A DNA stretch of 47,253 nucleotides. It comes from Robiginitomaculum sp. (GTDB taxonomy: Bacteria; Pseudomonadota; Alphaproteobacteria; Caulobacterales; Maricaulaceae). Below the pieces are notes generated by a model. The model saw only the letters and a list, made by a program, of their open reading frames with translations, ran no database searches and was not told where the DNA came from. The translations under genes were made by a program, and so were the position numbers. Shown here piece after piece: positions 17,971 to 26,506 of the stretch. The stretch's first letter is position 1. Each line of letters opens with the position of its first letter. The DNA is taken from positions 1 through 47,253 of the forward strand of contig JAJFFM010000078.1 in assembly GCA_021776675.1 (NCBI GenBank). Reading direction: 5' to 3'.

Positions 17971-20073
17971 TTATTTGAGAGTAAATATTTCGTCTGCGCG
18001 ATTTATTAATTGCTGTCTATGTGCGATAATTATGCGGGTTATGGTCATTTTTCCTAAAACATCAGCAATTCTTTCTTCTGTCTCAGCGTCAAGGTTTGCC
18101 GTACCCTCATCAAGGAATAATATTTTTGGATCGTGATATAAAGCGCGCGCCAATAACACCCTTTGTTTTTGCCCGCCCGACAACACGCTGCCCATATCAC
18201 CGACCATAGATAAATAATGCATAGGGATAGCAGATATTTCGTCGTGGATTTGTGCGGCCATTGCGGCACGGTAGACCTTCTGCATATCTATCTGCGGGTC
18301 AAAAAAGCTGATATTGTCTGCGATTGTGCCTGACAACAACTGATCGTCCTGCATCACCACACCAATTTGTGCGCGCCAATTTAGCATGCCTATATCTGAC
18401 AAAGACTTTCCGTCTACTTCAATATGACCTGACGTGGGGGCGTAAAGTCCCAACAACAGCTTCATCAATGTCGTTTTACCACCACCGCTAAGGCCGGTAA
18501 TCGTCATCATCTTCCCTGCCGGAATTTCTAAGCTAAGGTCCTTAAGCACCCAAGGATCATTATCTGAATATCTGAAGCTTATGTTTTTAACAGAGATGGC
18601 ACCCTGTAAAGTCGACAGTATTTTATCATGTGTTTTTTCAGGTATTTGCTCTGATATATCTAAAGCCTCTGTCTTTTCATAAACAATGTCTGCCAAACGA
18701 TCGAGATGTAGCGTTAACAGCGACACTTTAATGCCTTCGCTCAATAGTTTTTTCACACTTTCCGTAAAATGTTGCTGATACCCCAAAAATGCAAATAACA
18801 TGCCCACCGAAAAAATATTTGGTTCAGCAATTATTAGCCTAGCCCCCAAATACACGGTTATTACGATCTGCCCGCCCATTAGTAATGTCTCAAAAAACTT
18901 TTGCAGGACTAGGTATTTACCGTGGCTCGTGGCCGCGTTGATTGTGTCAGCAAACAAATTCCTCCACGCGGCTTCGCGGGCGGCTTCACGTCCAAACAAT
19001 TTGACCGTAGTCGCAGCGCGAATACTTTCTATGACATGGGTGTTTTCAATGGCTTTAGTTACAATGGTTTCTTCTTCGGTACGGCGCAGACTTGGATATA
19101 TCAATATAGTCGCCAATGCCAAAACCGCCGTAAGAACAAGCACCACACATGCTAATGAAGGTGCGTAAATAAACATGATGACCAAAGTAAACACTGCCAT
19201 AAAGCCGTCCAGAACAATGGCAACGACACTTTCGGTTAATGCCTCTTGTATGGGCCGCGCAGAACCAATCCGCGAAATAATATCACCCACATGCCGTTTT
19301 TCAAACCAACCCGTTGGCAAACGAATGAGGTGCCTAAAAATATTGCCAACCATTTGAAAGCTAATCTGGTTTCCGTAAACCAATATAGCCCATCCCCGAA
19401 TTGCTTCACTAGCAGCACGAATTATCACCAAACCGCCAAACCCAAGAAGTAACGCAAAGAGTAAACCTAAATCCCCAGCACTGCCCTGTGGGCCAACCGC
19501 CCTGTCGACAACTAATTGTAAATAAAACGGTGCCGCCAATGCCACTATTTGTAATATAATGGACAAGGACAGGGTTTGCAAAACCGCACGCTTCATGCCG
19601 ACCAAGCGGCTCCATAAATCGCGCAAATGTGGCCGCAGGCGGTTTTCGAGCAAGTTGAAATCCGCAGAAGGTGACAGCTCCAATACTACACCAGAAAAAT
19701 GGTCTGACACTTTTTCCAACGCCATCACGCGTAGACCCCGCCCGGGGTCAATGAAATGTACTTTTCCGTTCGCTATTTTTTTCAGGACAACAAAATGGTT
19801 GAGGTCCCAATGTAAAATCGCAGGGGTTTGGACTTTGTTCAATTGGTCAAGCTCAACCCGCAATGGACGCGAAGACAAATGTAAATTCGCGGCTGTCGCC
19901 ATGACTTGCTTTAGACTCGCACCTTTAAGAGAAACCGATGCGGTTTTACGAAGCGCATTCAAATCGATATCGTGCCCATGATAACGCGCTATCATTACCA
20001 AACAGGCAATGCCGCACTCGGTCGCTTCGGTTTGCAATACGGTTGGTAGTTTTTTACGACCCAGCAAATTCAT
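17971..20073 (-). CDS. Peptidase-containing ABC transporter (C39 peptidase-TM-ATPase; PCAT/CvaB-like bacteriocin/peptide exporter)
   Basis: N-terminal C39 domain LPTVLQTEATECGIACLVMIARYHG (catalytic C), WDLNHFVVLKK (catalytic H), HFIDPGRG (catalytic D); ABC Walker A TGLSGGGKTTL, signature LSGGQKQRVLLARAL, Walker B ILFLDEGTANLD. Start at 20073 preferred over 20100 because it overlaps the upstream stop (ATGA). Confidence 0.93.
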   Translation of the reverse strand: MNLLGRKKLPTVLQTEATECGIACLVMIARYHGHDIDLNALRKTASVSLKGASLKQVMATAANLHLSSRPLRVELDQLNKVQTPAILHWDLNHFVVLKKIANGKVHFIDPGRGLRVMALEKVSDHFSGVVLELSPSADFNLLENRLRPHLRDLWSRLVGMKRAVLQTLSLSIILQIVALAAPFYLQLVVDRAVGPQGSAGDLGLLFALLLGFGGLVIIRAASEAIRGWAILVYGNQISFQMVGNIFRHLIRLPTGWFEKRHVGDIISRIGSARPIQEALTESVVAIVLDGFMAVFTLVIMFIYAPSLACVVLVLTAVLALATILIYPSLRRTEEETIVTKAIENTHVIESIRAATTVKLFGREAAREAAWRNLFADTINAATSHGKYLVLQKFFETLLMGGQIVITVYLGARLIIAEPNIFSVGMLFAFLGYQQHFTESVKKLLSEGIKVSLLTLHLDRLADIVYEKTEALDISEQIPEKTHDKILSTLQGAISVKNISFRYSDNDPWVLKDLSLEIPAGKMMTITGLSGGGKTTLMKLLLGLYAPTSGHIEVDGKSLSDIGMLNWRAQIGVVMQDDQLLSGTIADNISFFDPQIDMQKVYRAAMAAQIHDEISAIPMHYLSMVGDMGSVLSGGQKQRVLLARALYHDPKILFLDEGTANLDAETEERIADVLGKMTITRIIIAHRQQLINRADEIFTLK

Positions 20074-20336
20074 TGATTGCCACCCAATACCCAGCGCCAA
20101 ATTGGTAAACTCTCTCCGTCAATTTGCACAACTCCAAAAGCCCCAAACGCAACAAGTCCGACAAGTATCACCGCCAACAGACCAGTAATCAACCAAGTAC
20201 TTAAGGGCGCGGCCAGGACTACATCCCCGAACAAAGCGCGGGTACGATGGCGGATGGCTTCTTCGCGGAACAAAGGCGTTTTGTCCCCAGCATTGTCATC
20301 TGTTTCTTTGGTGGTTGTCTTTTGCTTTTCTGTCAT
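20070..20336 (-). CDS. HlyD-like membrane fusion protein N-terminal stub (88 aa, single TM, no periplasmic domains)
   Basis: LFREEAIRHRTRALFGDVVLAAPLSTWLITGLLAVILVGLVAFGAFG resembles the N-terminus of bacteriocin-type HlyD secretion proteins; ends 20 residues after the TM with TGA overlapping the exporter ATG. Confidence 0.65.
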   Translation of the reverse strand: MTEKQKTTTKETDDNAGDKTPLFREEAIRHRTRALFGDVVLAAPLSTWLITGLLAVILVGLVAFGAFGVVQIDGESLPIWRWVLGGNQ

Positions 20337-20349
20337 TGGCTAGCTCTTC

Positions 20350-21375
20350 TTAACTTTGGCGTATCCGTTTAACCAGGTCGTCGAACTGCTCCATAGATTT
20401 GTACTTTATGGTCAGTGTGCCGTCCGGGTTTTTGTGTTTTATGCTGACATCCATTCCAATATGTTGGGATAATTTACGCTCTATGAAGGCTATATTTGCA
20501 TCCGGAGTTTTGCTGTCGGTTTTTATGTTTCCGAACTTAGCATAGGTATTTGCCCACTTTTCTGCGGCGCGCACGGATAGACCGTCTTTGACAATCGCTT
20601 CTGCCAAGGCTTGCTGGTCAGGCGCAGCAAGAATTGCGCGAGCATGTCCTGCGGTAATTTTTCCGTCTTCTAAATACTCCTGTGCCAATACGGGGAGGTT
20701 CAGCAAACGCAAGCTATTGGCGACATGGGAACGGCTTTTGCCTGTGGCTTCTGCGATTTCTATTTGTTTGCGGCCAAATTGCTCGACCAAATCATGATAG
20801 GCATTCGCCTCTTCCATGGGGTTTAAATCGGCTCGCTGTACGTTTTCAATGACACCTATTTCTAAAACTTCTTGGTCAGATAAGTCGCGTAGCAAAGCCG
20901 GCATGGTTTCCAGCCCAGCCGCTTGTGATGCATGCCAACGCCGTTCCCCGGCTACGATCTGGTAGCGGTTGTCTATGCGTTTTCCTTTGCTGCCGTAACT
21001 GGCGGGTAGTGGCCTTACTAAGATCGGCTGTAAGACGCCCTTTTGCTTAATCGAGTTTGTAAGTTCTTGTAATTTAGTTTTGTCAAAATGCCGCCTTGGT
21101 TGAGATGGGTTTCTCTCTAACTTATCAATAGGAACTTCAAACGTGCCGCCTTTTGTTGCGCTCGGACTGGGTTTTGAGCTATCAGCTTTTTGTTTAGCTA
21201 CAGGCTTTTTAACGGGCTTTTTATCAGATGTTTTTGCCGTTTTTTTAGCCTGTTTTTCGAGTGAGCCTTTTGGTGCTTCTTCTTCGGGCATTTCTTTAGG
21301 CACTTCTGGCACAGCAATATCAGCCATCAACGCAGACAGACCGCGCCCTAGTTTTGATGCAGGTTTCTTAGCCAT
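20350..21375 (-). CDS. parB: Chromosome-partitioning protein ParB
   Basis: ASKLGRGLSALMAD; LERNPSQPRRHFD; YQIVAGERRWHASQAAGLETMPALLRDLSDQEVLEIGVIENVQRADLNPMEEA; HTH SRSHVANSLRLLNLP. Confidence 0.97.
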   Translation of the reverse strand: MAKKPASKLGRGLSALMADIAVPEVPKEMPEEEAPKGSLEKQAKKTAKTSDKKPVKKPVAKQKADSSKPSPSATKGGTFEVPIDKLERNPSQPRRHFDKTKLQELTNSIKQKGVLQPILVRPLPASYGSKGKRIDNRYQIVAGERRWHASQAAGLETMPALLRDLSDQEVLEIGVIENVQRADLNPMEEANAYHDLVEQFGRKQIEIAEATGKSRSHVANSLRLLNLPVLAQEYLEDGKITAGHARAILAAPDQQALAEAIVKDGLSVRAAEKWANTYAKFGNIKTDSKTPDANIAFIERKLSQHIGMDVSIKHKNPDGTLTIKYKSMEQFDDLVKRIRQS

Positions 21376-22187
21376 TATCTCTCTCCTTTATTCTTACCGT
21401 GTCGATTTAACAATTCCTTTGCCAGCGCCGTATAGGCAAGCGCACCTTTGCACGTTGGGTCATAGTCCGTAACCGGCTGTCCAAATGAAGGTGCCTCTGC
21501 GATTCGGACATTGCGCGGGATAACGGTTTTAAGAACTGCCCGCCCCAAATGTTTACGCACATCGGAAGCCACATTATCTGATAATCTGTTGCGCCTGTCA
21601 TACATAGTCAGCATCACCCCGTCGATGACCAGATCTGGATTAACGGACACTTTAGCGACTTCAATGGTTTTTAAAAGCTGCGACAACCCTTCCAGAGCAT
21701 AAAACTCACACTGCAAAGGCACCAATACGGAACGCGCGGCTGATAATGCGTTGACGGTTAAAAGCCCAAGTGCAGGCGGGCAATCAATTAGTACATAATC
21801 GGGCTTGGAGCCCGTTTGTTCAAAAAGCGTTTCTAAATAATCAGCCAATGCCGTTTTTAACCGTATAGTGCGCCCGACCTCATTACCAATAGCCAGCTCC
21901 GCGCCTGACATATCCATATCTGACGGCACAAGTGTTAGTCCGGGCACATCCGTATCCACCACTGTGCCCGCCAAAGCTTCCCCCTCGACGATCACATCAT
22001 ACAATGTGACATTAGTCGCGCCCCTCTGCCTACCGAGTCCCGTCGTCGCATTACCTTGGGGGTCAAGGTCGATTAACAGGACGGTTTGTCCTTGTTTAGC
22101 CAAGGCCGCCGCCAGATTGATAGACGTAGTCGTCTTCCCGACCCCGCCTTTCTGGTTCACAATAGCAATAGTGCGTGTTTTAGACAT
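21375..22187 (-). CDS. parA: Chromosome-partitioning ATPase ParA
   Basis: RTIAIVNQKGGVGKTTTSINLAAALA; LLIDLDPQGNATTGLG; DYVLIDCPPALGLLTVNAL. Confidence 0.97.
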   Translation of the reverse strand: MSKTRTIAIVNQKGGVGKTTTSINLAAALAKQGQTVLLIDLDPQGNATTGLGRQRGATNVTLYDVIVEGEALAGTVVDTDVPGLTLVPSDMDMSGAELAIGNEVGRTIRLKTALADYLETLFEQTGSKPDYVLIDCPPALGLLTVNALSAARSVLVPLQCEFYALEGLSQLLKTIEVAKVSVNPDLVIDGVMLTMYDRRNRLSDNVASDVRKHLGRAVLKTVIPRNVRIAEAPSFGQPVTDYDPTCKGALAYTALAKELLNRHGKNKGER

Positions 22188-22204
22188 TCATATTTCCTTT
22201 TGGC

Positions 22205-22242
22205 TGTAGGGCGGATTAACCGTAGGCATAATCCACCCTACA
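22205..22242. repeat. Palindromic (REP-like) repeat upstream of parA
   Basis: TGTAGGGCGGATTA ACCGTAGGCA TAATCCACCCTACA; 13 of 14 arm positions pair. Confidence 0.7.
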
Positions 22243-22323
22243 ATTATTTTGATGTTTATGTGTGTTTCTAGTCTCATAGATAACACTCTAAGTAAGTTTT
22301 TAAAATCAGGGATAATTATTTCT

Positions 22324-22498
22324 CCTTCCCCCACTTGTGGGGGAAGTGCCGAAGTAAAGCGAAGGCGATGGGGGCGCGCACATCTTGTGCGCCTCTTAAC
22401 TCAAAAATAAATCTCGGGCGCTGATAGGCGGACAAAAGTCCGCGCCCCCATCCCCCCTCTGAAGAACGAGGGGTACTTCCCCCACAAGTGGGGGAAGG
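22324..22498. repeat. 175-bp palindromic element with perfect 24-bp terminal inverted repeats (MITE/REP-like)
   Basis: Left end CCTTCCCCCACTTGTGGGGGAAGT (22324-22347) and right end ACTTCCCCCACAAGTGGGGGAAGG (22475-22498) are exact reverse complements, and each arm is itself a hairpin; the interior has inverted copies of GATGGGGGCGCG. Confidence 0.85.
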
Positions 22499-22518
22499 AT
22501 AAAATATTGTGTCCTTCA

Positions 22519-22737
22519 TCATTCTCTCTCTTTTCTAAGCTCTTCCACCATCTTGATAAAAACCTCCCGTTTAGCAGGCCAAAGCTCAGCCTTACCGCGC
22601 TCCAGCCGCGTGATTTCATTATCCGCCGTGCGCTTACTGCCCTTAAAGCCAAGCGCCTGCGCAAATTCCAACCGCGACATCCCAAGCTTCCCCCGCGTCC
22701 GTTTAATCAAATTAGGTGTAATATGAATTTCAGTCAT
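22519..22737 (-). CDS. Small helix-turn-helix (XRE-like) protein
   Basis: 72 aa, TPNLIKRTRGKLGMSRLEFAQALGFKGSKRTADNEITRLERGKAELWP; ATG overlaps stop of upstream RM gene (ATGA). Confidence 0.65.
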   Translation of the reverse strand: MTEIHITPNLIKRTRGKLGMSRLEFAQALGFKGSKRTADNEITRLERGKAELWPAKREVFIKMVEELRKERE

Positions 22738-25700
22738 GACTTTTCCTGCTTTGTATCCGGCAAATCCATTTTTATGGTTTTCATGATGCGGTCTGTCTCG
22801 GACAAGATTTTTATTATTTTTTGATAGTGACGGATATCTTCAAAACTGAGGGTTCTGCCTTTGCGGTCTTTGAGCCATTTTTGCGCTGGTTGATAGCCAC
22901 CAATATAAAATTCCCAAACCACAAGCGGCACATCTTCGAAATACTGGGTTTTGTTGATGTGGACAGTGCCGATTTTGCCTGCGCCGGGCGTGAACACGGG
23001 TTTCTCGACCACACTATCGCCGTCCTCATTTGGCGTACCGTCAAATTTATAAGGTGTCTTGCCAATAGCCGCGTCTTGCATCAGGTGTAGTTCGCGCAGC
23101 GTTGTGCCTTTCTTGCTGATATCCCAAAAGGATTTTGGCGTTGCAGGATAAGGCACACGCGGGAAATCAATTTTCAGAAACTCCTTATAAGTCTCGCGGT
23201 ATGCAGGGCAATGCAGCACCCCGTAAATATAATCAAAAATAGCCACCTCATCCGGCGTACCATGTTTTTTATCCGTCGCAGCTTTCTCTATTTTCGCCCG
23301 TATTTTTGGCTCCATATTGACCGTGCGATCCGTGGGTGCGAATGCATCTGATTGTATTGTTGTGTCGTCTGGGAAGAGGTAGAGGGGGAATATTGCAGAC
23401 TGCTTACTACTTTCCCCTAGCTTTGCCTCTGTCAAATACTTTGATATGAAAAAATGATTTATTTCCTGATTGCCAGTACTCCTACCTGTGACAAGCCCAA
23501 AGTTTGTTTGGTTTGATATATGCCTCATCACCTTAAACCTTCTTCGCGTCACAAATTCATCCGTATAATAAATATACCTAAAGTCAAAAGGACGGTAAGT
23601 GATTGGTTTTACATAGCTTTCATTTACAGTTTCGCTATGTTCTATAATCTGCTGAGAAAGTTCTTTTTTATTAAATGCGATAGATGTCTTATCTCTACCG
23701 GTTACTAATCCCACGGAATGTATTTGCATCATCTCCTTAACAGAAAAACCATGTTCATATTTCTCTGCCAGTTCCCAATTACGATGTATAAATGAGAATT
23801 GTGGCTTCCTAATATCAAGTAAAGTTTTTCGTACGAATGATGCGGTTTTCTGCCAAAGTACATCATACTTTTCTTTGCGCGCGCCCCATAATTCATCATG
23901 ATAGACTTTGGCTAATTTGCCTGATTTACCTTTGGTTTTCACTGCTATAATAATGCTGACGCCCTGCATAATATCAAACACGTTTTTATCCGGCGAACCA
24001 TCTGGTGAGACTTCCTTTTTCTTGGCATTTCCGTGCAAATCCAACACATGGATTTTATCAAAGGTTTTGAGCAAGTGCCAACGCATGCCCCGGAAAGTCG
24101 GGTTGTCGAGATAGCCATGATTGGTGATAAAAGCCAGGATGCCTTCACCGTTTTTCTCTATCAAATGTTCAGCGAAACGAATAAATTTAACATAATCATC
24201 ATTGATCCATTTTGGGTTTCTTTCGTTGAGTTTATCTACGCCGCCTGGTTCTTTCTTATAGGCCTGCATCAGGCCTTCAATCCACTCAAACCCCTTGCCT
24301 TTATTACCACTTTCGCCCGAATAAGGCGGGTTGCCGATTATGCACATTATTGGCTTGTCACGTTTAACCTCGTTGGCACCGCGGGCTTCGTCAGATAACC
24401 ATCTGGCCATGAACAGGTCGCGGACTTCGCGCTCACCTTCTTCTAGTGAATTTGTCAAAAATACATTGAGGCGCGGCGGGTTTTCGCTAGTCGGTTTATA
24501 GCCCATATCGGTGAGCATCATATCGAGCTTCATGTGGCACATTGAATAGGACGCCATCAACAACTCGAACCCGTGCAAGCGCGGTATGAGGTCGTCTTCT
24601 ACATATTTTGACCACTGGGCTGGTGCGATATCTTGAATTTTAGGTGCGATTTGTTTGATAACTTCGGCCAAGAATGTCCCCGTTCCCGTGGCCGGATCCA
24701 GAATTTGCACACGGTGCATTTCGCGCATTTCGGTTTTTGGTTTCCCTCTTTTATCGGTTTCGCCCGTATCGACTTTGACAGATATTTTCGACGTATCGGC
24801 CAAGCCATCACTAAGACCAAATTCGGTTTTTAATACATCATCAACGGCGCGGACGATGAAGTTTACTACGGGTTCCGGCGTATACCAAACACCGCGGGCT
24901 TTTCTTTTTTTCGGGTTATACTCCGCAAGGAACGTCTCGTAAAAATGAATGAACGGGTCATTGCGTTTGGTAAAGTTACCGAAGTTTTTAAACAATGCTT
25001 GCAAATTGGTGGCTTGGAATATTTCCGCTAATTCTTCGATATCTCGTCTTATACGGTCGTCCAATGTTGGCCCTGCAACATAGGAAAATAACTTGCGCAA
25101 GAACGGATTGGATTTGGGTAAAAGCTTTAGTGCTTCTTCGCGAGAAAAATCCTCTGGCGTGTCATCGTGTAGCCGCGCCGCAAACAAACCGTATGCGATC
25201 GTTTCGGCGTAAATATCGGCAAAATTTTCTATGGTGAGGTCGTGAATAAGTTGGTCTTTAAACGCCTTGTATTGTCCAGCCAGTTCCGATTCCAGCTCTT
25301 CGTCTTGCAGCAAAGTATTGGCCAATACCGTTTTTATCAATACGGCCTTACCTGCCATCATTTGTGCCAATGATTTTGCCGAAGTGATGGTTTGTAGGCG
25401 TTCTGCTGTGAAGTCCTTCAGCGCCGCATATAACGCGGCATAATTATCCGGTTTTGGCGCAATGCCCATGAGGAAATCTGCTATAGAGATTTCGCGGACA
25501 AATTCTCCTTTTATATAAAACCGAAAGTCCAGACCATTAGTATAAACCAAATTGGGTAAACCTTTTACATAACGGTCATATTGACCTTTGTTAAAAGGGT
25601 TCAGGCTGCGGGGATTTATGTCTTTATCAATATCCTTGGCTTCGCAATGCCCGACAGTTATTTGGCTTGTGCCTATAGTGCGCTTAAAAACAAAATCCGG

Positions 25701-25868
25701 GCGGCCAACATCAACCACTGCTTTTGGTTCATTGATACACCGTACATCATCAACAATACCGTTGAACAAGAACTCTAGAGCCGCGCGAAAGGAATGTTCT
25801 GTCGTTACACCCGTAGCATAAACCGATTGCACTTTAGCAAGATATTCTGCGATATGTTGTTGGCTCAC
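22734..25868 (-). CDS. Type IIG-like restriction-modification enzyme (fused PD-(D/E)XK-like nuclease and N6-adenine methyltransferase)
   Basis: Motif I DPATGTGTFLAEVI; motif IV IIGNPPYSGESG; N-terminal VGRPDFVFK...VGHCEAKD fits D-ExK. ORF opens at 26039, but GTG at 25868 preceded by GGAG and lying just after the gidB stop is the likely start. Confidence 0.87.
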   Translation of the reverse strand: MSQQHIAEYLAKVQSVYATGVTTEHSFRAALEFLFNGIVDDVRCINEPKAVVDVGRPDFVFKRTIGTSQITVGHCEAKDIDKDINPRSLNPFNKGQYDRYVKGLPNLVYTNGLDFRFYIKGEFVREISIADFLMGIAPKPDNYAALYAALKDFTAERLQTITSAKSLAQMMAGKAVLIKTVLANTLLQDEELESELAGQYKAFKDQLIHDLTIENFADIYAETIAYGLFAARLHDDTPEDFSREEALKLLPKSNPFLRKLFSYVAGPTLDDRIRRDIEELAEIFQATNLQALFKNFGNFTKRNDPFIHFYETFLAEYNPKKRKARGVWYTPEPVVNFIVRAVDDVLKTEFGLSDGLADTSKISVKVDTGETDKRGKPKTEMREMHRVQILDPATGTGTFLAEVIKQIAPKIQDIAPAQWSKYVEDDLIPRLHGFELLMASYSMCHMKLDMMLTDMGYKPTSENPPRLNVFLTNSLEEGEREVRDLFMARWLSDEARGANEVKRDKPIMCIIGNPPYSGESGNKGKGFEWIEGLMQAYKKEPGGVDKLNERNPKWINDDYVKFIRFAEHLIEKNGEGILAFITNHGYLDNPTFRGMRWHLLKTFDKIHVLDLHGNAKKKEVSPDGSPDKNVFDIMQGVSIIIAVKTKGKSGKLAKVYHDELWGARKEKYDVLWQKTASFVRKTLLDIRKPQFSFIHRNWELAEKYEHGFSVKEMMQIHSVGLVTGRDKTSIAFNKKELSQQIIEHSETVNESYVKPITYRPFDFRYIYYTDEFVTRRRFKVMRHISNQTNFGLVTGRSTGNQEINHFFISKYLTEAKLGESSKQSAIFPLYLFPDDTTIQSDAFAPTDRTVNMEPKIRAKIEKAATDKKHGTPDEVAIFDYIYGVLHCPAYRETYKEFLKIDFPRVPYPATPKSFWDISKKGTTLRELHLMQDAAIGKTPYKFDGTPNEDGDSVVEKPVFTPGAGKIGTVHINKTQYFEDVPLVVWEFYIGGYQPAQKWLKDRKGRTLSFEDIRHYQKIIKILSETDRIMKTIKMDLPDTKQEKS

Positions 25869-25870
25869 TC

Positions 25871-26506
25871 TTATACTCCTGCTTTCCGCTGCAAGTTTGT
25901 CACCTGCAAAATCATGGCTTGGTCGTTGGTTTGGCTTTTTGTTGTGGTTAGATCGAAAGTGTAGTGTTTGCGGGCTTCGTCTAGTTCGGTTTGCCAGTTT
26001 TCTCCTTTTGGAAATATTGCGGTGGTTTTGTCGCTCCAAATAGGTAGGCTGTATTCCAGTAATTTTGGTAGGGGGGCGAAGGCTCGGGCTGTGATTACGT
26101 CATATTGATGTTCTTTAGTGGAGTTTAGGTTTTCGACGCGCTCTTGCACAGCTTTCGCAGGGAGGCCTAGCTCTCTGATTACCGTACGCAGGAAATTGCA
26201 TTTTTTACCGTTAGATTCGACCAGAGTTATTTGGGCATTTGGTATATTTTTGAGGCTTATTGCTAATGCTAAGCCAGGAAACCCTGCGCCTGCGCCCATA
26301 TCTAGGACGGTTTTTGTACTCTTTGGTAACAGGCCAACAACTTGCCAGCTATCCAATGCGTGGCGCAACCAAAAGTCGTGTATAGTTGAGTGTGCAACTA
26401 AATTTATCTTTTTATTCCAATGGCTTAGCAGGTTATACCAAATTTGATATAACTCTAATGTTTCACGTGAAACATTTGTTTGTCGCTGGAATTGCTCAGC
26501 ATTCAT
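25871..26506 (-). CDS. rsmG: 16S rRNA (guanine(527)-N7)-methyltransferase RsmG (GidB)
   Basis: [61 protein letters not shown]. Confidence 0.95.
   Translation of the reverse strand: MNAEQFQRQTNVSRETLELYQIWYNLLSHWNKKINLVAHSTIHDFWLRHALDSWQVVGLLPKSTKTVLDMGAGAGFPGLALAISLKNIPNAQITLVESNGKKCNFLRTVIRELGLPAKAVQERVENLNSTKEHQYDVITARAFAPLPKLLEYSLPIWSDKTTAIFPKGENWQTELDEARKHYTFDLTTTKSQTNDQAMILQVTNLQRKAGV
26459..26474. promoter_or_regulatory. parS site 1 (inside rsmG)
   Basis: Exact TGTTTCACGTGAAACA 16-bp palindrome. Confidence 0.95.

Noticed and set aside
20074-20100. Upstream ATG (MALGIGWQS) as the exporter start
   Set aside because: The internal ATG at 20073 overlaps the upstream stop as ATGA and begins directly with the conserved C39 N-terminus (MNLLGRKKLPTVLQTEATECG).
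22316-22685. ORFs 22316-22522 and 22401-22685 (minus strand)
   Set aside because: They run through the palindromic repeat element and their low-complexity protein (PSPTCGGSTPRSSEGG) is the typical translation of a repeat, not a gene.
25869-26039. N-terminal 57 aa extension of the RM enzyme ORF
   Set aside because: It overlaps the rsmG coding region out of frame and is basic/low-complexity; GTG at 25868 has a proper SD.
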